Positions 1-13,160 of a stretch of DNA of 64,000 bases are shown here, piece by piece; the stretch's first letter is position 1, and every line of letters begins with the position of its first letter. Source of the DNA: Helichrysum umbraculigerum (Eukaryota; Streptophyta; Magnoliopsida; Asterales; Asteraceae); assembly GCA_949592205.1 (NCBI GenBank), contig CATIUR010000001.1:210868250-210932249 (forward strand), written 5' to 3'. The notes beneath the pieces were generated by a model, which was not told the origin of the DNA, did no database searches, and saw nothing but the letters and a program-made list of their open reading frames with translations. Position numbers and translations under genes: made by a program.

Positions 1-3000
1 CGATTGCACGTGAACTAAAGAATTCAGATTAAGATAGGTACAAAAAGAACTCCCACAAGGAACGTATTATAGGCTGAAGAATTTGCAGAGAAGAAGAAAA
101 TTCTTCACCTTGGCAAAAAGAGGAAGCAAAGCCCCCTTCACAGATTCATAACTGAAAGTGTAAATTGCAGAAATAGGTGCTGAAGAAGCGATATTGCTTG
201 AAATTCCACGGTAAAGTCCTGATAAACCTGAATATAATATTTTAGATATACAATCAGTTTTGGTAACGTTTCTTCAACAAGAACAAAGTAAGAGTACATA
301 CAAGGGGTGAAAATTTGACTGAATTAAGCCACCATTAGTTCATCACACACCTCTTTCAGATATGATTGATTTGCCAATATATTGAATAGATCTTTGGTCA
401 GTAGGGCAGGACTGGATGACAGTCTTAACTGTATCCATGGGATGCAAACACAGGCTGACAAATACACCAGCAAATGCTCCAGCAAATGCATGTTCTTGCT
501 TTGCAAGTGCATTCTGTGGTTTAGCCAACGGTGATGGAAGTATCTGCACATTAGAGTTTTCCTGGATAACAAATTTACTTTTTTGATCCTCTTCGATCTC
601 ACGTAAGTCATCATCTATCTCATCTCTGGAGTCTTGTTGAAGGTTAGAAGTTGGAACAACGGAGCAGATATCATCTGCCTCTACATCCTGTATAGGATGA
701 AGAAGATAGTCAGCGGACATGCCACCCATGCTTGTTTTCATCAATTTTTTTGCATTCTCTGTTGATGAAGCTTCAAAAGTCTCGGCTATACCAATGTAGC
801 ATACATCACTTTCAGTAGTCATTCCATTATCAAGTATACTTGTGTTATCTGAATTGCTTCTTTCAACACTAGCTGTCTCTCCAGTATTACAGCAGAAATA
901 ACTTCTTCCCTTATCATGCTCACTAGAGTTCATCCATCCATATATATTTTGCAAGCCGTATGAGATCGTTGCACTAGAAGCCTTTTTCTCATTGCAAGAT
1001 AGGATCGTCTTAGCAGAAGCAGTATCCAGGCATCTCAAAAGGTGACTGTAAATGTGATTCTCACCATGACAATTAAATGAACAGATTTTTTTAGCTACGT
1101 GTAGAATATCGAGGTTCTTTTGCACATTTGCTGTAGGTGAAACGTGGCTATCAGCCTTTAAATTGACGAAGACATTCTGACCCTCGGAAGAAATAGATGC
1201 AACTATATTTCCTTCCCCAGCTGGATAGTAGAACCTATTTTCTTTCTGAAGGCTTTCAGTGTTCTGTGTTGATGTCGTTTTATGACGTAAAACAGGAAGA
1301 GATGAGCTGGCAAATTTCCATAATTGGCTGACACCTGAAATGAATTCAGCAGTGCTTAGTACATGAGACGAACTGGTTTCAGCTTGTTTAGCAGAGTTTT
1401 GTCTGCTATCACGGGAACTGGAAGCCAAATCTTCAGGGGTAACATCCACAGGATCGAAAATAGAGCCTCCATGAGGATTATATCTATAATTGATGGAAGG
1501 TTTATCATTTCGACGAGATCGAGCTCCCCCAGTCATTAGTGCAATACAATTCAAGAATTTCCTTTGAGAAGATAAATAGCAGGGGAAAAAACACAACTGC
1601 AAAATGATATCACATCATCATAAGCCTCAATGAGTCAATGATACACACTGTGGTTGGAAATATTGGATTAACTTCTTTATATATACTCATTCAAGTAAAT
1701 GGAAATGTTGGTAACTTATTAAGCAAAAAAATATATAGCACCAAGAATACAAATGCCATAAATAGCATACAGCTGCCCAGACTTTCTTTTAAATTCCGAT
1801 TTCTGAATCACTACTATTTCAAACAGTGAAACTGGCATTTACGAACGCAACACCGGTATTGTGATTTAAAAAAAAAGATGAATATAAAAAAAAAAAAAAA
1901 AAAAAAAACAGTAAAATGACGATTCGACTTTCGAGAGGTAAACAAACTCTCCGAATGACAAAGCAGGAATCAAATTAAGCATGAATCAGTTATAACCCTA
2001 AAACTCTATTCATAGAATTTCTTAACTTTCTCCCTAAAAACTATTCCTATTTACCTTTTCTAACAGTATCAAAACATATGGAGTATCTTGTACAATATCC
2101 ATATTCCATAATCCAAATACTCACTAATCTATCTATATCTATACTATCTATTAATGGACACTTAAGCTGACATCATAAGGCTGATGTGTCCTCTTCTAAG
2201 ATATGTTTTGTTGATGACATGTCAACACAAGAATAATCCGCTAACATCATCATGACATCATAATTAAGGAGAAAAATGAACTAAAAGATCTAATTGCTAA
2301 ATAAATTCAGTTTTTATTTTATTTTTGTGAGTTTCAATATGTAATAATTTTTGGAGCATGCTTGCTTTCTCGAGCTACTACAACACCATCTTACAAGACC
2401 AATAATATGAAGTGTGCATTAATACAGTAAATATTGGAGTACACAACAAGGTTTTATTTGATTGGTTTTTAGCTATTTTTCTATGAGCATTCTTGAATAT
2501 CTTCATGTAAAGTGGTACCACCTCCCAAAAATTGAGCAGCTAATCACCTATCTTCATCTTTGATCCCCTCTTTCATTCTATTAATGCCAATTTTATTTTC
2601 ATCTTCCAATTTTTCCTTCTTTTAAAAGTTAAACAACACTACGGTGGTTTTCATGATTTTGATTATGGTTTATCTCTTTTGATTTCGATTTTTGCAGCAA
2701 GAAGATCAAGATTGGATGTTCGTGGTGTTTGTGTTCGTTTCCCCTTAATGGTATTCTATGTTTTCTATTGATTTGTGTGATTATTGTTTGTGATGTTTGA
2801 GGTTTGAATATGATTTCTAGATGCTAAACTTGACTAAATTATACTTTTGGTTTTTCAGATTTGTAATGGTTTTAAACCTGTATTTTTAAGCATCTAAGGT
2901 TCCTTTCATCTTTTGTATTTGTAGTTTAGTGTTAAATTTAGTTTTCTTATGGCTTTTGGTGTTAAATTATTATGGATTTTAGTGTTTTGTTTATTCAACT

Positions 3001-4403
3001 TCGACGTTTTTCTTATTAGTTTAGGGTTTAATAATGCTTGAAATTGTTCTTTCAATGCTTTGGTGTTTATACTTAATATAAGATAATAATTATTATTTAT
3101 AAAGTTTATGTCAATAAAATATATTGACTTATCTATGTCAAATAGATGAATAATATAGTTTGTTTAGTAAAACCCGAGTATAGTGGTTATAAAATGGAAC
3201 TTTTTATATATTATACTCAATGGTCTAATCGGTTCGAGTATTACTTTAAATCTAATCCACTTTTTATAGTCTTTACACTAAATTGCAATATGTAAAAACC
3301 TAATAATAACAAATCTACCATGTTTTAAGATTCTTTTATGTTAAATAAATGTATCCCTAAAATGCCTACAAAATGTAATAATAAAATAAAAATTAATCTT
3401 ATTTTGACATTTTTTATAGTTTAAAATATCAAATATAATATTATAATAATTTTTTTTGTCAAACCCGTGTTATCACGGGTCTATTAACTAGTAAAACTTA
3501 TTATTATCTCCTAATAATAATCTGAGTCGTACCACAAATGTACAATATTCAGAATGTTCTCTAGTTCTGTTTAGTACCCAAGAAAACTGGCACTTGCAAT
3601 GGAGTTTCAACGACATGGTGCTTTCGATTTTAATCAAATTACAGAAGATAATAACCACGGATCTGTCTGTTTAGTGTTTATACTTTATATTCTCTTATCA
3701 AAGGTCAATTTTCAAATGTGCGTTCCCCCTAGACCTACACTCACTATTCCCTGTTATGCTAATTATCAGCAATGACTGACACTAAGCCATAAGACACCAT
3801 CTCACTCATCAAAACAAAAGGAGACAACCCATTCTATAAGTACAGATCAAGCATCAAGTCCAACTCAGCTTTTCAACTCGCTAGAAGTAGTATACTCAAA
3901 TTCCTTTATGTATTGTCTACTAAAATTTTCAACTGTCCATTGCAAACAACGAGACCTCGTCCTCGAATATACTTTCTAGGTTTCCGTAAATTTTACCGCA
4001 TATATCGAATAAGTCAAACAGAAATTCAGCATGATCAAGTTCATCATACATTTTACTAAATCAAGTCAACCATAAGTAACACCAAAATCACAAAATTAAC
4101 TAACTAAACTATAAGCATCTGCACTAGTGACATAAATATCATCGAATCAAATTGCTATTGATTTCTCTAACAACAAACAATATCACAGAAAACGTATTCA
4201 GTTAACATGTCATCAATTACATGAAATCCAGATCTTGTGCCCTATCTTCGCACACACAAACATACGCAATGTAATAAATCAATTAAAAAATTACAAACAC
4301 AATAAGATTACGAAGAAGCTGCGAACCTGAAGAATTTATTAGATAGTGATGAAGATTGGAGAAAAGTTATAAGATACATAGGGTTTACTGTTTCTGGACT
4401 CAT
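1..4403 (-). CDS. Mitochondrial carrier family protein, 5' part, three exons visible
   Basis: Exons on the minus strand: 4403-4327 (probable), 1561-351 and 227-109, all with GT/AG borders and matching phases (2, 1, 0); later exons lie beyond the left edge. The carrier fold starts about 395 residues after the ATG at 1536, where a first transmembrane helix carries the signature P-M-D-T-V-K (P-x-D-x-x-K). Exon 3 continues with the helix-2 stretch GLSGLYRGISSN. Family members exchange small metabolites across the inner mitochondrial or another organelle membrane; the substrate cannot be read here. The long hydrophilic, Ser-rich N-terminal region before the carrier resembles the Arabidopsis At4g11440-type carrier (recalled, not searched). 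The start is uncertain. An ATG at 4403 keeps an open frame through the splice into exon 2, while the ATG at 1536 gives a shorter protein with 5' UTR upstream. The intron 4326-1562 contains a Helitron. Confidence 0.75.
1562..4326 (-). other. Probable first intron of the carrier gene, with Helitron
   Basis: The donor is CAG|GTTCGC (reading 4327 to 4322) and the acceptor is CTCAAAG|GAAATT at 1562/1561. Joining the flanking exons keeps one frame open. Apart from the Helitron at 2138-3491 and a poly(A) tract near 1886-1909, I see only AT-rich unassigned sequence. The GTTCGC donor is not a strong consensus, so transcript data are needed to fix this first exon. Confidence 0.5.
2138..3491 (+). mobile_element. 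Non-autonomous Helitron, 1354 bp
   Basis: The 5' end reads TCTATACTATC. The 3' end is CTAG at 3488-3491, preceded by a perfect 7-bp stem (ACCCGTG at 3463-3469, CACGGGT at 3474-3480) with loop TTAT and an 11-nt tail. It sits between A (2137) and T (3492), as Helitrons do. There is no Rep/helicase frame. Its first 80 bp resemble the sequence at 47657 onward, so the family has at least one relative in the window. It lies in the probable first intron of the carrier gene. Confidence 0.85.
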
Positions 4404-4647
4404 TTTCTGGAGGAGGGTTTTAGTGGAGGTTTTTATTTATTTTTAATTTTTTTATTATGAATTAAAATAAATGATGATGATAAAATCTAGAGTGTAAGTT
4501 GTCTCTAGATTACATGAGAGATCACCCGAGCATCATTCCTGATTTCCTTCTATCTGGTCAACCAAATTACGTTTTCGTTTGCATTTTTTTTAGAAGAAAA
4601 AAAATATATATATTACTTAGTAAAATAAGGGATGTTTTTAGCAGCCT

Positions 4648-4853
4648 GGACTGTTTGGTTGGCTTAAGTTTTTTTAGCTTCTGCGTTATCTAAAAGCTAG
4701 AAATATGGGCCTTTTAGCTTTTTAGCTTTTCCACCCTTTAAATTGTAAAAAACTTCATCAGAAAAGCTCATCCAAACACCTTTAAAAAAGCTTTTTAGCT
4801 GTATCATAACGCAAAAGCTAAAAGCTTCCTTATAAGGCCAGGCCAAACACCGG
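4648..4853. mobile_element. Small fold-back MITE, hAT-like ends
   Basis: The left end (CTGTTTGGTTGGCTTAAG...) and the reverse complement of the right end (GGTGTTTGGCCTGGCCTTA...) are imperfect inverted repeats of about 45 bp, both running into AGCTT...GCGTTAT. The interior is rich in AGCTTTTTAGC. Terminal GTGTTTGG is usual for plant hAT-type MITEs. I found no clear 8-bp target duplication, so both borders are approximate. It lies about 250 bp upstream of the probable carrier first exon. Confidence 0.5.
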
Positions 4854-4859
4854 CTTAAT

Positions 4860-6590
4860 AGTCGTTTCTAGTTTATACTTTAAAATTGCGGTAACATTTG
4901 GTATTTTTATTGTAAATAATTATTATCGTTATTATTATTATAACTTAAATTAAATAAAAGACAAATTATTTATACAAAATATGTAGAATTTTCACTACGC
5001 AGCAATTACACATTTCTCCTTAAAAAATTGTAAAATATCGTATATACATTAATATGAGTGTAGATCATGCATTAAAAACTTATATTTTGAATATATATGA
5101 TATTTTGCAAATTTTGAAGGAGAAATATGTAATTCTCCCTTTTACTATGTTTGTGTAAAAGACAATCGTAACATGTAATAAATTAAGCGAAATAACCTAG
5201 ATATAAGGTTTCATTGTAGGGTTAATAATGATTTAATCATCAAAGTTTCATTTTTTTTCGTTTTAACCATTAAAATTTTTTTTATAATGATTTAATCCTT
5301 GAAGTTTGCATTGACTTATTGGTTTAACCCTTCAACCCTTCGAATTCGAAGGGTCAAACCATCAAATTTTTGAAAGTTGGATGATTAAACTAGAAAATCT
5401 TTAAAGGGGAAAAGCATTATAAAAGATAAACTTCGGGTATTAAACCATCAAATTATTGAAGTATAAGGAGTTTGGAGGATTAAACCACTAAAAATTTTGA
5501 AACTTGGAGGATTGAATCATGAGAAAAAAAACTTGAGTGGTTAAAACGAAAAAATAAGTGAAACTTCAAGGATTAAATCATTATTATATTTGTTGCGCTT
5601 TATTTATGAAATAAAAATTTTAATATATATAATGGTTATAATAATATATAATATATAATTATAAATGGAAAAGGGAAAAAACAAGTAAATGTACCTACTT
5701 GCTTATAATAAAGAGTTAAAATGATAATTATATGAAACATGAAGTACATTTCTTACTAATTCCCTAATATTTGAACTGAAAACTTAAAAAAAAAAACTCT
5801 TTTAAACGTTCTTTTTAATTTTTATCATTACAAAACAACTCAAGAATATGGTAAGTTTTGATAATGTTTACTCTTAAACGTATCTAAGAGCCAAAAGTTG
5901 CTATACTTTCGATACCCAAAACAGGCGAATAAATGTAAATAGGGGATCCAAATGGCTAGATCTTATACAACCTTGAGAGTTCACAGAGATGTTCCATCAA
6001 TGGCAGGTAGAAAAACCAGAAAAGAACAATCCATTGGTGCGGAACTACACCTTGAGTTTGAATTGGGATAACACAAACCAGCAGGTGGCAAGAAGGATTG
6101 GCAGACGTCAATGAGTCAAGGAGTAGAAGGTTCATACTTCTTACGACTTAGACATACGTGACCAAATAGGGTGCAGAATCAAAGTCTTCTCGGAGCTGAT
6201 TAGAAGATTTCATCAATGACTTGAGCTTCTAAAGACGAATTAAGAATCTATCAAATGTAGTTACAAAATATTACTTCTGGGTATTAAATAAAATGACATG
6301 TTTACTGATCATCTTCAGTCCTCTTAATTTCACATAACTAGGACCTATATATAATAATATAAATGAGATATCATACAACAGAAATCCTTAAACTTGAGAA
6401 ATGTCATGACAAGCGTTAGCAATTTCACAATCGGTCAAGAAAGTTGACCCAAATCTAGACATACATTCTATGCAGTTTTGACATATTTCTAGAGACTTCA
6501 CAATAACAAGTGTTTTTCATGAATCAGTTCATGAACGAGAGGAAGCATGTTAATCTATCTTGTGTTACTGTCATGGCGATAAAGATGATG
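4860..6590. other. Region between the carrier and kinesin genes; includes the kinesin 3' UTR
   Basis: AT-rich sequence with no convincing coding frame. It holds the inverted-repeat element at 5223-5586. The part from about 6200 to 6590 should be 3' UTR of the minus-strand kinesin gene, whose stop is at 6591-6593. The stretch 5940-6290 has a less AT-biased composition, like exon or old coding sequence, but I recognise nothing in either orientation. Confidence 0.5.
5223..5586. mobile_element. MITE with about 60-bp terminal inverted repeats
   Basis: Both ends begin TAATAATGATTTAATC when read inward and stay similar for about 60 bp (AAGTTTCA, T-tract, CGTTTTAACCA). The interior repeats short motifs such as GGATTAAACCA in both orientations, and a perfect palindrome (GGGT..TTCGAATTCGAA..) lies near the middle. 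No target duplication is obvious, so the superfamily is not assigned. Confidence 0.55.
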
Positions 6591-9500
6591 TCACCGTCGT
6601 ACTCCTGATTTCAGTGATGAACTGCCAGAAGTTGACTTTTTAGCGCTAGAACCTGAACATCAGTCAACAAAGCAAAGAATAAAGAGAATAGTTAGCAATA
6701 GTTTGCACACATTAATCTTGATGTTCTGTATAAAGCAATTATCCACATTAATCTCTCTTCACTAAATAACGAAAAAAGTTTGACTTTTTCAGTCAAAGAA
6801 GAGAAATAGCAAATATAACTTGTAATGAGATATTTCAATTATGTTAATTTGTAAAAATTATTATTTATAAGTGGCATAGATATGAAAATGTCTGCTTGAA
6901 ATGTAATAATATATCTTTTTAATTGTATATAGAACATTAACTATTCAGAATATCCAAGAAAAGAAAAGAGCACAAGTCTTTGTGGGTTGGCCTCACCCGA
7001 CCCGTTTTAAACCACACCATAAATTGCTTATTTTGGTCAGTTACCCAACCCATCCATTATATCACAGCTAGATAACATAAGACAATAGAAAGAGGCATAC
7101 TTGATGCAGTACGCGCGACACCTTTGGTTAATGAAGTTCGAGCAGGTGCAGTCAGCCCCTGTCGTTGTGGAGAAGGTGCGGTTAGCCCTGGCCGTTGTGA
7201 AAACGAACCTGTCTGCACCGCTTTCCGTGAAGAAGAGCTCATTTGTGGGGGTCTTGGAAGTTTAGAAGGTACATTAGGCCTGAAACCATGACACCACAAA
7301 TCAGGTTTCTTTAGACTTGCAACAAAATAATTTCCATCTGAACTATCCCAAAATAACATCAATATTTCTCTTTCCACTAAATTTGAAGTACACAAATTAC
7401 ATTTTTGCCCTTCGTCTGGTCTAGTCCAGAGATGCCCCGATTAAAAAGTTGCAATTTTTCAGAATGAAAAAGTATGTCATTTAATGAAATTTAGCTATAT
7501 CTATATCAATTCAAGAGAAGAGACTCACTTCTGCTGTTGGTCAACAGGTGCTTTTGCAGTTTCAGGGAAAAGAGCCAACTCCACATTGCTGCTCAGTGAA
7601 CCATCAGTCTCTGTTCCCATTGAAAGAGCTCCATCAGATATATCACTTAATCTCTCCTCAGAATCCACATCACCTAATCTCAAAAGGTCAGTATCATCAT
7701 TAAGATCTTTAATGGCACTTCCAACACCATTTTCAGACAAACCATCAGCTGTAACAAGTCTTGATTGTGCAAAGAATTCTTTATGGTGTCTAAATTCATC
7801 GGTCGACCGCTGAGAACTCGTTTCAGATTGCTTATCACTTAATTCTGAACAATTGTCGATATCAGAAGCTGCCTTTGGGCCAAGGTTTAAGCTTCTCTCA
7901 CCACTTGTACTTGTTTTGCCAACCCGTAGCTGTGCTATCTCCTCATCCTTTTTGGTCATTGCATCTTTCAAATTAGTTACCTACATTATCATTGAAACAA
8001 GATTTTACTTTTATGTTCTAGTCTTCTTTAGAAAGTTCTGAATGAAATGAATGTAATGCAATTGGAGATGTCGGGGGGTCATTTTAAGCTTTGGTTGAAA
8101 CATGTTTGGTTCGGTCGTGCCGTCGTGCTGGCCCACAAACACGTTTGCCATGTTCTCTTACAAATAACAAGAATCAAATGCACCAAGTATTCTTAATATA
8201 ACAGCAGTAACCTGTACTTTTATATAAAATACAGCACGAGGTTATAAGCATTACAAACATGCTTATGGTCACTTTCGACTGAGTCAACCCATATGACTTG
8301 TTTTCAGGTAACTAATTTTTTTATTTAACCCATTTGAGATAAAACACAACCCATTCAAAAGTAAATAGATCAACATTGACACCTATAAATGCAATGAAAC
8401 ACTAAAACAAATAACACCTTAAGAAGTTGTACCTGTTCCATGAGCTCTCGAACGCCTCTCCCCTCTTTGTTGCTACGGGCTGCACCTAACTCGACACCAG
8501 ACACTCGTTCAGCAAACTTCAGGGTGCTTATAGTTTCCGAGAAAGATTCCACATCCGGATTGAGTTGTACAAACATAAGAGTCTTGGCTTGACCCCCTAT
8601 AAAATTGCATCATTGAAGGTAAGAACAATAAAGTGGACCAATTTTAGTCACCAATATGATTAAACATAACGAGTACCTAAAGAACTTTGCAAAACTTGAG
8701 TAAGTTTGCTATTTCTGTAGGGCACGTGTTGACTCTTTTGTGCAAGAGCAAATATAACATCTCCAAGAGCAGATAAGGATTTGTTGATATGCTGAGCTTC
8801 CCTTAATCTTTCCCCGGTTGCTTCAGATCGATCGACTCTTTCACTCCCAGCTAGGTCAACCAAATGCAAGTTACCACGCAAAATACCATTGGTCTCCAGA
8901 TCCGTGCCACGAACGTGAACAGTTAAGACACTGAATCATAAAAGATTTGAATCAATGTCATACTCATAAAAAAATTTGAGTTTAGAAAAGCATATAAATA
9001 GTTATTAACCTGTGGGAACGACTGCTTCTTTCATTTAAGGCAGTGGCACCCACGGCCCGATTCATTAACCCAACATTCATCAGCTCTAGGACATCCGCGG
9101 TTGATGTAACCGGGTGCATGCTAGCATCAGGAACAGCTAAACCATTTGGTTGGGTAGAATTCCATATCCCAAGCGTGTTAAAGTCAAGGTATACATCTTT
9201 AAGGGGACGATATTCCTATGGTTATATCTAACATTAAATCCATTCTTTTAATAATAGTAGTAATAGTAAAAGAATAAAAATAAAAAATAGATAAATATAG
9301 TAGGAAGTCAGATTTGAAGGATATCTTCTTTGAGTGCTATTTGTAGATAACAAATCACGAACTTGCTCATTATAGATCTCAACCATTTGTACACCAATCT
9401 CATATTCAAATGAGCTTCTCCTAATTTGGGAGAGATGAAAAAGATCATTCAAGGCTCGGTAGTTGACCCCCCAATCCTCTGGAGATGATGCATTTGGCCC

Positions 9501-12395
9501 AGTCTAAGAGAGGCACAAAATAAGTCAAAAAATTTAATGCATCATACATCAACATATATTTGCAAGCTACAATACATACCATAGTATATGTCTTCCCGGA
9601 GCCTGTTTGACCATATGCAAATATGCATACATTATATCCATCTAGCACTGACCGAATAAGTGGTTGAGTATCAATAAACACTTCCTCTGCAATCACATAA
9701 ATTTATTAAAAGATTCATGAGAATTTACACACATTTGTACATAATAATACATAAGGTATAGGTAAAGAAAAACCTTGTGTTGCTGCAGGGCTAAACACCT
9801 TATTGAATTTGAAGAGTCGGTGGCTTTCTTTGACAATTTTAGAGGGATTTGTGACAACTAATTCCCCATTGTCGCCAATATACTCTATTGTTGTCTGTTT
9901 TTGACTTTGACCCTTGAGGAATGGCCTTATGCGACAATACACTCTAATATTCCCTGCTCAAACAAGAGGAAGATTTGGTAAACCAAAATTTTTAACGACA
10001 CTATATATAATATCTGTATGCATTATAATACCTTTCAGATCTTGGACTTCATTGTACAATTTCCGGTTTTCAGTCAGAACTGTGTGGTAATTTTTTGCAG
10101 CATCTACGAGGCACTGAATTTTCATTCCTATACAAAGCAATATACCACAGTCAAGAAGGGAATGAAAGCAAAACAAATGTAGTTAATGAATGTACAAGAT
10201 GTGAAATACTGAAAAACTGCCTGAAATTTACCAAATTGATTGATTTCCTCCTCGTAAATCTGCTGGGTTTTAAGAACTTCTTGCTTAATTGACTCAGAAC
10301 CCATCCTTAATTCCTGGCAGTTCCATAATAACAAGTCAAACACACTGAAACAATAAAAATATATATAAGACAGAAAATCTAATTCTCATATATCTATATA
10401 TAATCTAAACCATTAATTTATTATACACTTAGATTGTGCCCACTTAATCCCAACATAGCAGATTAAACGTTAGAACATTGTGTAAGCATAAAATATGTTA
10501 AAAGATTGATGCATAGAAAATTTATAAACCTTTAGAGATCCGCACTGAAAATCCATAAAGTTTTTGTAGCCACGCTCTTTCTTTTTCCATCGTAGAAACT
10601 TAGATTCCGTATATTTTTCAAGTTCTTTCACCTTCTTCCTAGAACCAGTGAGAATATTTTCAAGATCCATCATCTTCTTTTCTAGCTCAGATTTAATTTC
10701 TGTAGCATGTGTTTCAAGCTCCACACAACGCTTCTCATACGTATCTCTAGTGACTTCTAATTCTTGTTTTAATCTTGAAATTTCTGAATTACAGTCATCG
10801 TTCTCTTTCCTCAGCCTAGCTAATTCTGCATCTTCAAGCCTTTTTTTCTCTTCTACCATAATCTTCTCAGCCTGCAAAAACACATTCACTTGATCATATA
10901 ATGTAGAAGTATTAAATTTACCCATTTACTTATAAATGGGTAGATGTGGGTTATGTTTCATCTCAAATGGGTCGGATAATTTTTTTAGCTAATACGGGAA
11001 GGGGACAAACAGCTTGAAAGCAGTCCTAGTCTATTTCTGAAAGGACAAAGAAGGTGGTCGGGTCAACCCGGCCCTTTTCAACAAGTACTAAAAATGACTC
11101 ATTTCAGCCTGAACCAGTTTTGACCCATTACACAACTCGACCAGCCAGCACATCTTGTCACCTCTGTTACATGGCACTTAGCACTTTAGCAGACATTAAA
11201 GACAATTGCTTATCTGGAAGCAACTACAGAAACAGTAACGAGTAATTGTTCTCCGAGATTAAGAACGTAACCCAAATATCAAAATGGTACCTTTACATGC
11301 TGGAGCTGATTTATAACGACCTGCAGGAACAAAAAACAAAACAAAACAAAAATGGTAAGTTATATTAACTTATAGGTAAATTAGTATGCCATGTCTGTGA
11401 TAATTAGCAGCCTCAAGCAACCTCATTTTCTTCCACAGCCCCGGTTATAAGAGTTTTGAACACTCTTATTTTCGATTGATACTTCTCCTCGCGAGTCTTG
11501 TACATATTGTTTTGCTATAGCCACCAAAACGAAACTGTTAATTATAAGTTTTAAAACATAATTTATACCTAGAACAAAAACTTTTAGCTTTACCTTCCTG
11601 AAGTCTTCCGCTTGTTTCGAAATCCGTTCTTCAACCATTAAGACGAGCTTTTTCAATAGAGAGGCAACTCTCTACACAATAATAGACGAATTTATTGAAT
11701 TTTTGTAATACAAATGGCACTAATTTGAGAATTCACAAATGATAACCAATTGCCTTACATCTGGTACATCCTCTTTCCTGTTCTCAATGCTATCATCAAG
11801 AATCTTATGCACGATATGAAACAGTGACCGGGAAGATGCATTCTGTATATAGAAGTCGCATTAGGGTCAGATTAACGAACCACATTTAACAATTTGATGA
11901 AAAGGAAACTAAGACGTAATCACCTGTAAACTGCTTAGTTTTGTCATTTCTGACCCTTTAGCAGCAGGAAGATGACCTAATAACATTACCGAATAAAATG
12001 TAATACGCAACAAGCACAAATACAAGGATAAAATGTAATGATAACCAAAAGTCCAAAACCCGTTAGCAGGTTTTGCATATTGGAACTAGTAAGAAGGACT
12101 AGAAGCCAAACTGAAAATCAAAATTCTAATATGCCCAAAATATCTAGTTTTAAGTTATTTAGTTCATGAGCTTTCTAAATCATCAACTTTCAACGTATTT
12201 ACTTTCAAAACTCATCTGAATATTCAGATATTATCAAACAGATACTTTAAGCATGTCAAAATAATACACAATATGTACACTACCTTCAACATTACCTGTA
12301 GTGTTTTCTGTATATTTAACATCGCCACTATTAACATTGTGTAAACCATCTGAATGCCCGTTTGCACTTCCATATACATCTGGGCGCATACTCAT
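6591..12395 (-). CDS. Kinesin-14 motor protein (KIN-14I-like) lacking the CH domain, 899 aa
   Basis: Exons: 12395-12296, 11976-11924, 11842-11759, 11671-11594, 11514-11422, 11320-11291, 10871-10530, 10313-10232, 10127-10032, 9953-9774, 9686-9580, 9503-9325, 9174-9010, 8930-8677, 8596-8433, 7980-7529, 7279-7101, 6652-6591. Phases join exactly, giving 2700 nt. The protein has a short unique N-terminus (about 34 residues), coiled coil to about 315, the KIN-14 neck LKGNIRVYCRIRP, then a motor domain of about 320-670 with P-loop GQTGSGKT (405-412), switch I NERSSRSHS (522-530) and switch II DLAGSER (555-561). A Ser-rich tail of 230 residues follows. Neck-before-motor order marks a minus-end-directed microtubule motor. 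All but the first residues align by memory with Arabidopsis KIN-14I (At2g47500) downstream of its calponin-homology domain; that actin-binding domain is absent. All catalytic motifs are intact. Confidence 0.9.
9175..9324 (-). other. AT-AC (U12-type) intron in the kinesin gene
   Basis: The kinesin exon ending at 9325 is followed by ATATCC (intron positions 9324 to 9319), the U12-type AT-AC donor. The intron ends in AC at 9176-9175, with a branch-site-like CCTTGAC a few bases upstream. Only this splice restores the conserved R-L-G-I-W-N motif of KIN-14 motors. No GT/AG alternative does so. This is intron 12 by my model, 150 nt, interrupting the motor domain. Confidence 0.85.
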
Positions 12396-13160
12396 TATAA
12401 CCTAGCAAACACTTGGTTCCCTAAATGTATTTAGATGATGAAGAAAGTAGAAATAGTTGTTTAAATTACTGTTCAAATACCGTAAATGTAAGAAAAACAT
12501 AAAAGAGGAGTAACAACTAAGAATGCCATTTTGCTCACGACATAAATGGACTTTGGTTACATTGTTAAAAAATAATCTAAACTGTATTTCGACCACCAAT
12601 TCCAAATTTCAGCTAATGATCATGGTAAAAGCAAGCCAATCAACAATAAAGTCATTAAATCCCCACTAACAAGCTACCACATTGCTCGATTTCCCCAAAA
12701 TCTGTAAAGCGATTTTGAGTAACATCAGTATAAGGCTCTCAAATCACGGAAAACTCAACCTCAAATTCTTGAATTCGGCTCATTTCTAAGGAATTTATTT
12801 GCTTTTCAGCTAATAATCGGATCAAGAATAACAAGTCCAACTAAAGCCCTAATCTATAGCTTAAATTCAGCTAATTCATAGCAGGATTCTATAAACAAAC
12901 TCCATTCTATAAACAAACTCTATGAATAAACTAGAACCCTAACACATTTCATTAAATGCAGGCAAAATCACAGCTGGGTTTTCATATAAACTTCACAAAA
13001 TTAGTAAAATTCCCCAAAATTCCATTAAACCCAAATCCTAAAAATCAACCAAATATTCAAATTGAAGTCAAAATGCACCATTTTATGACAGATCTACTTG
13101 AACCCAGATGGAAAGATTTACTCTTTAAATTTATAACACAAGATTTAAGATATAACATAC

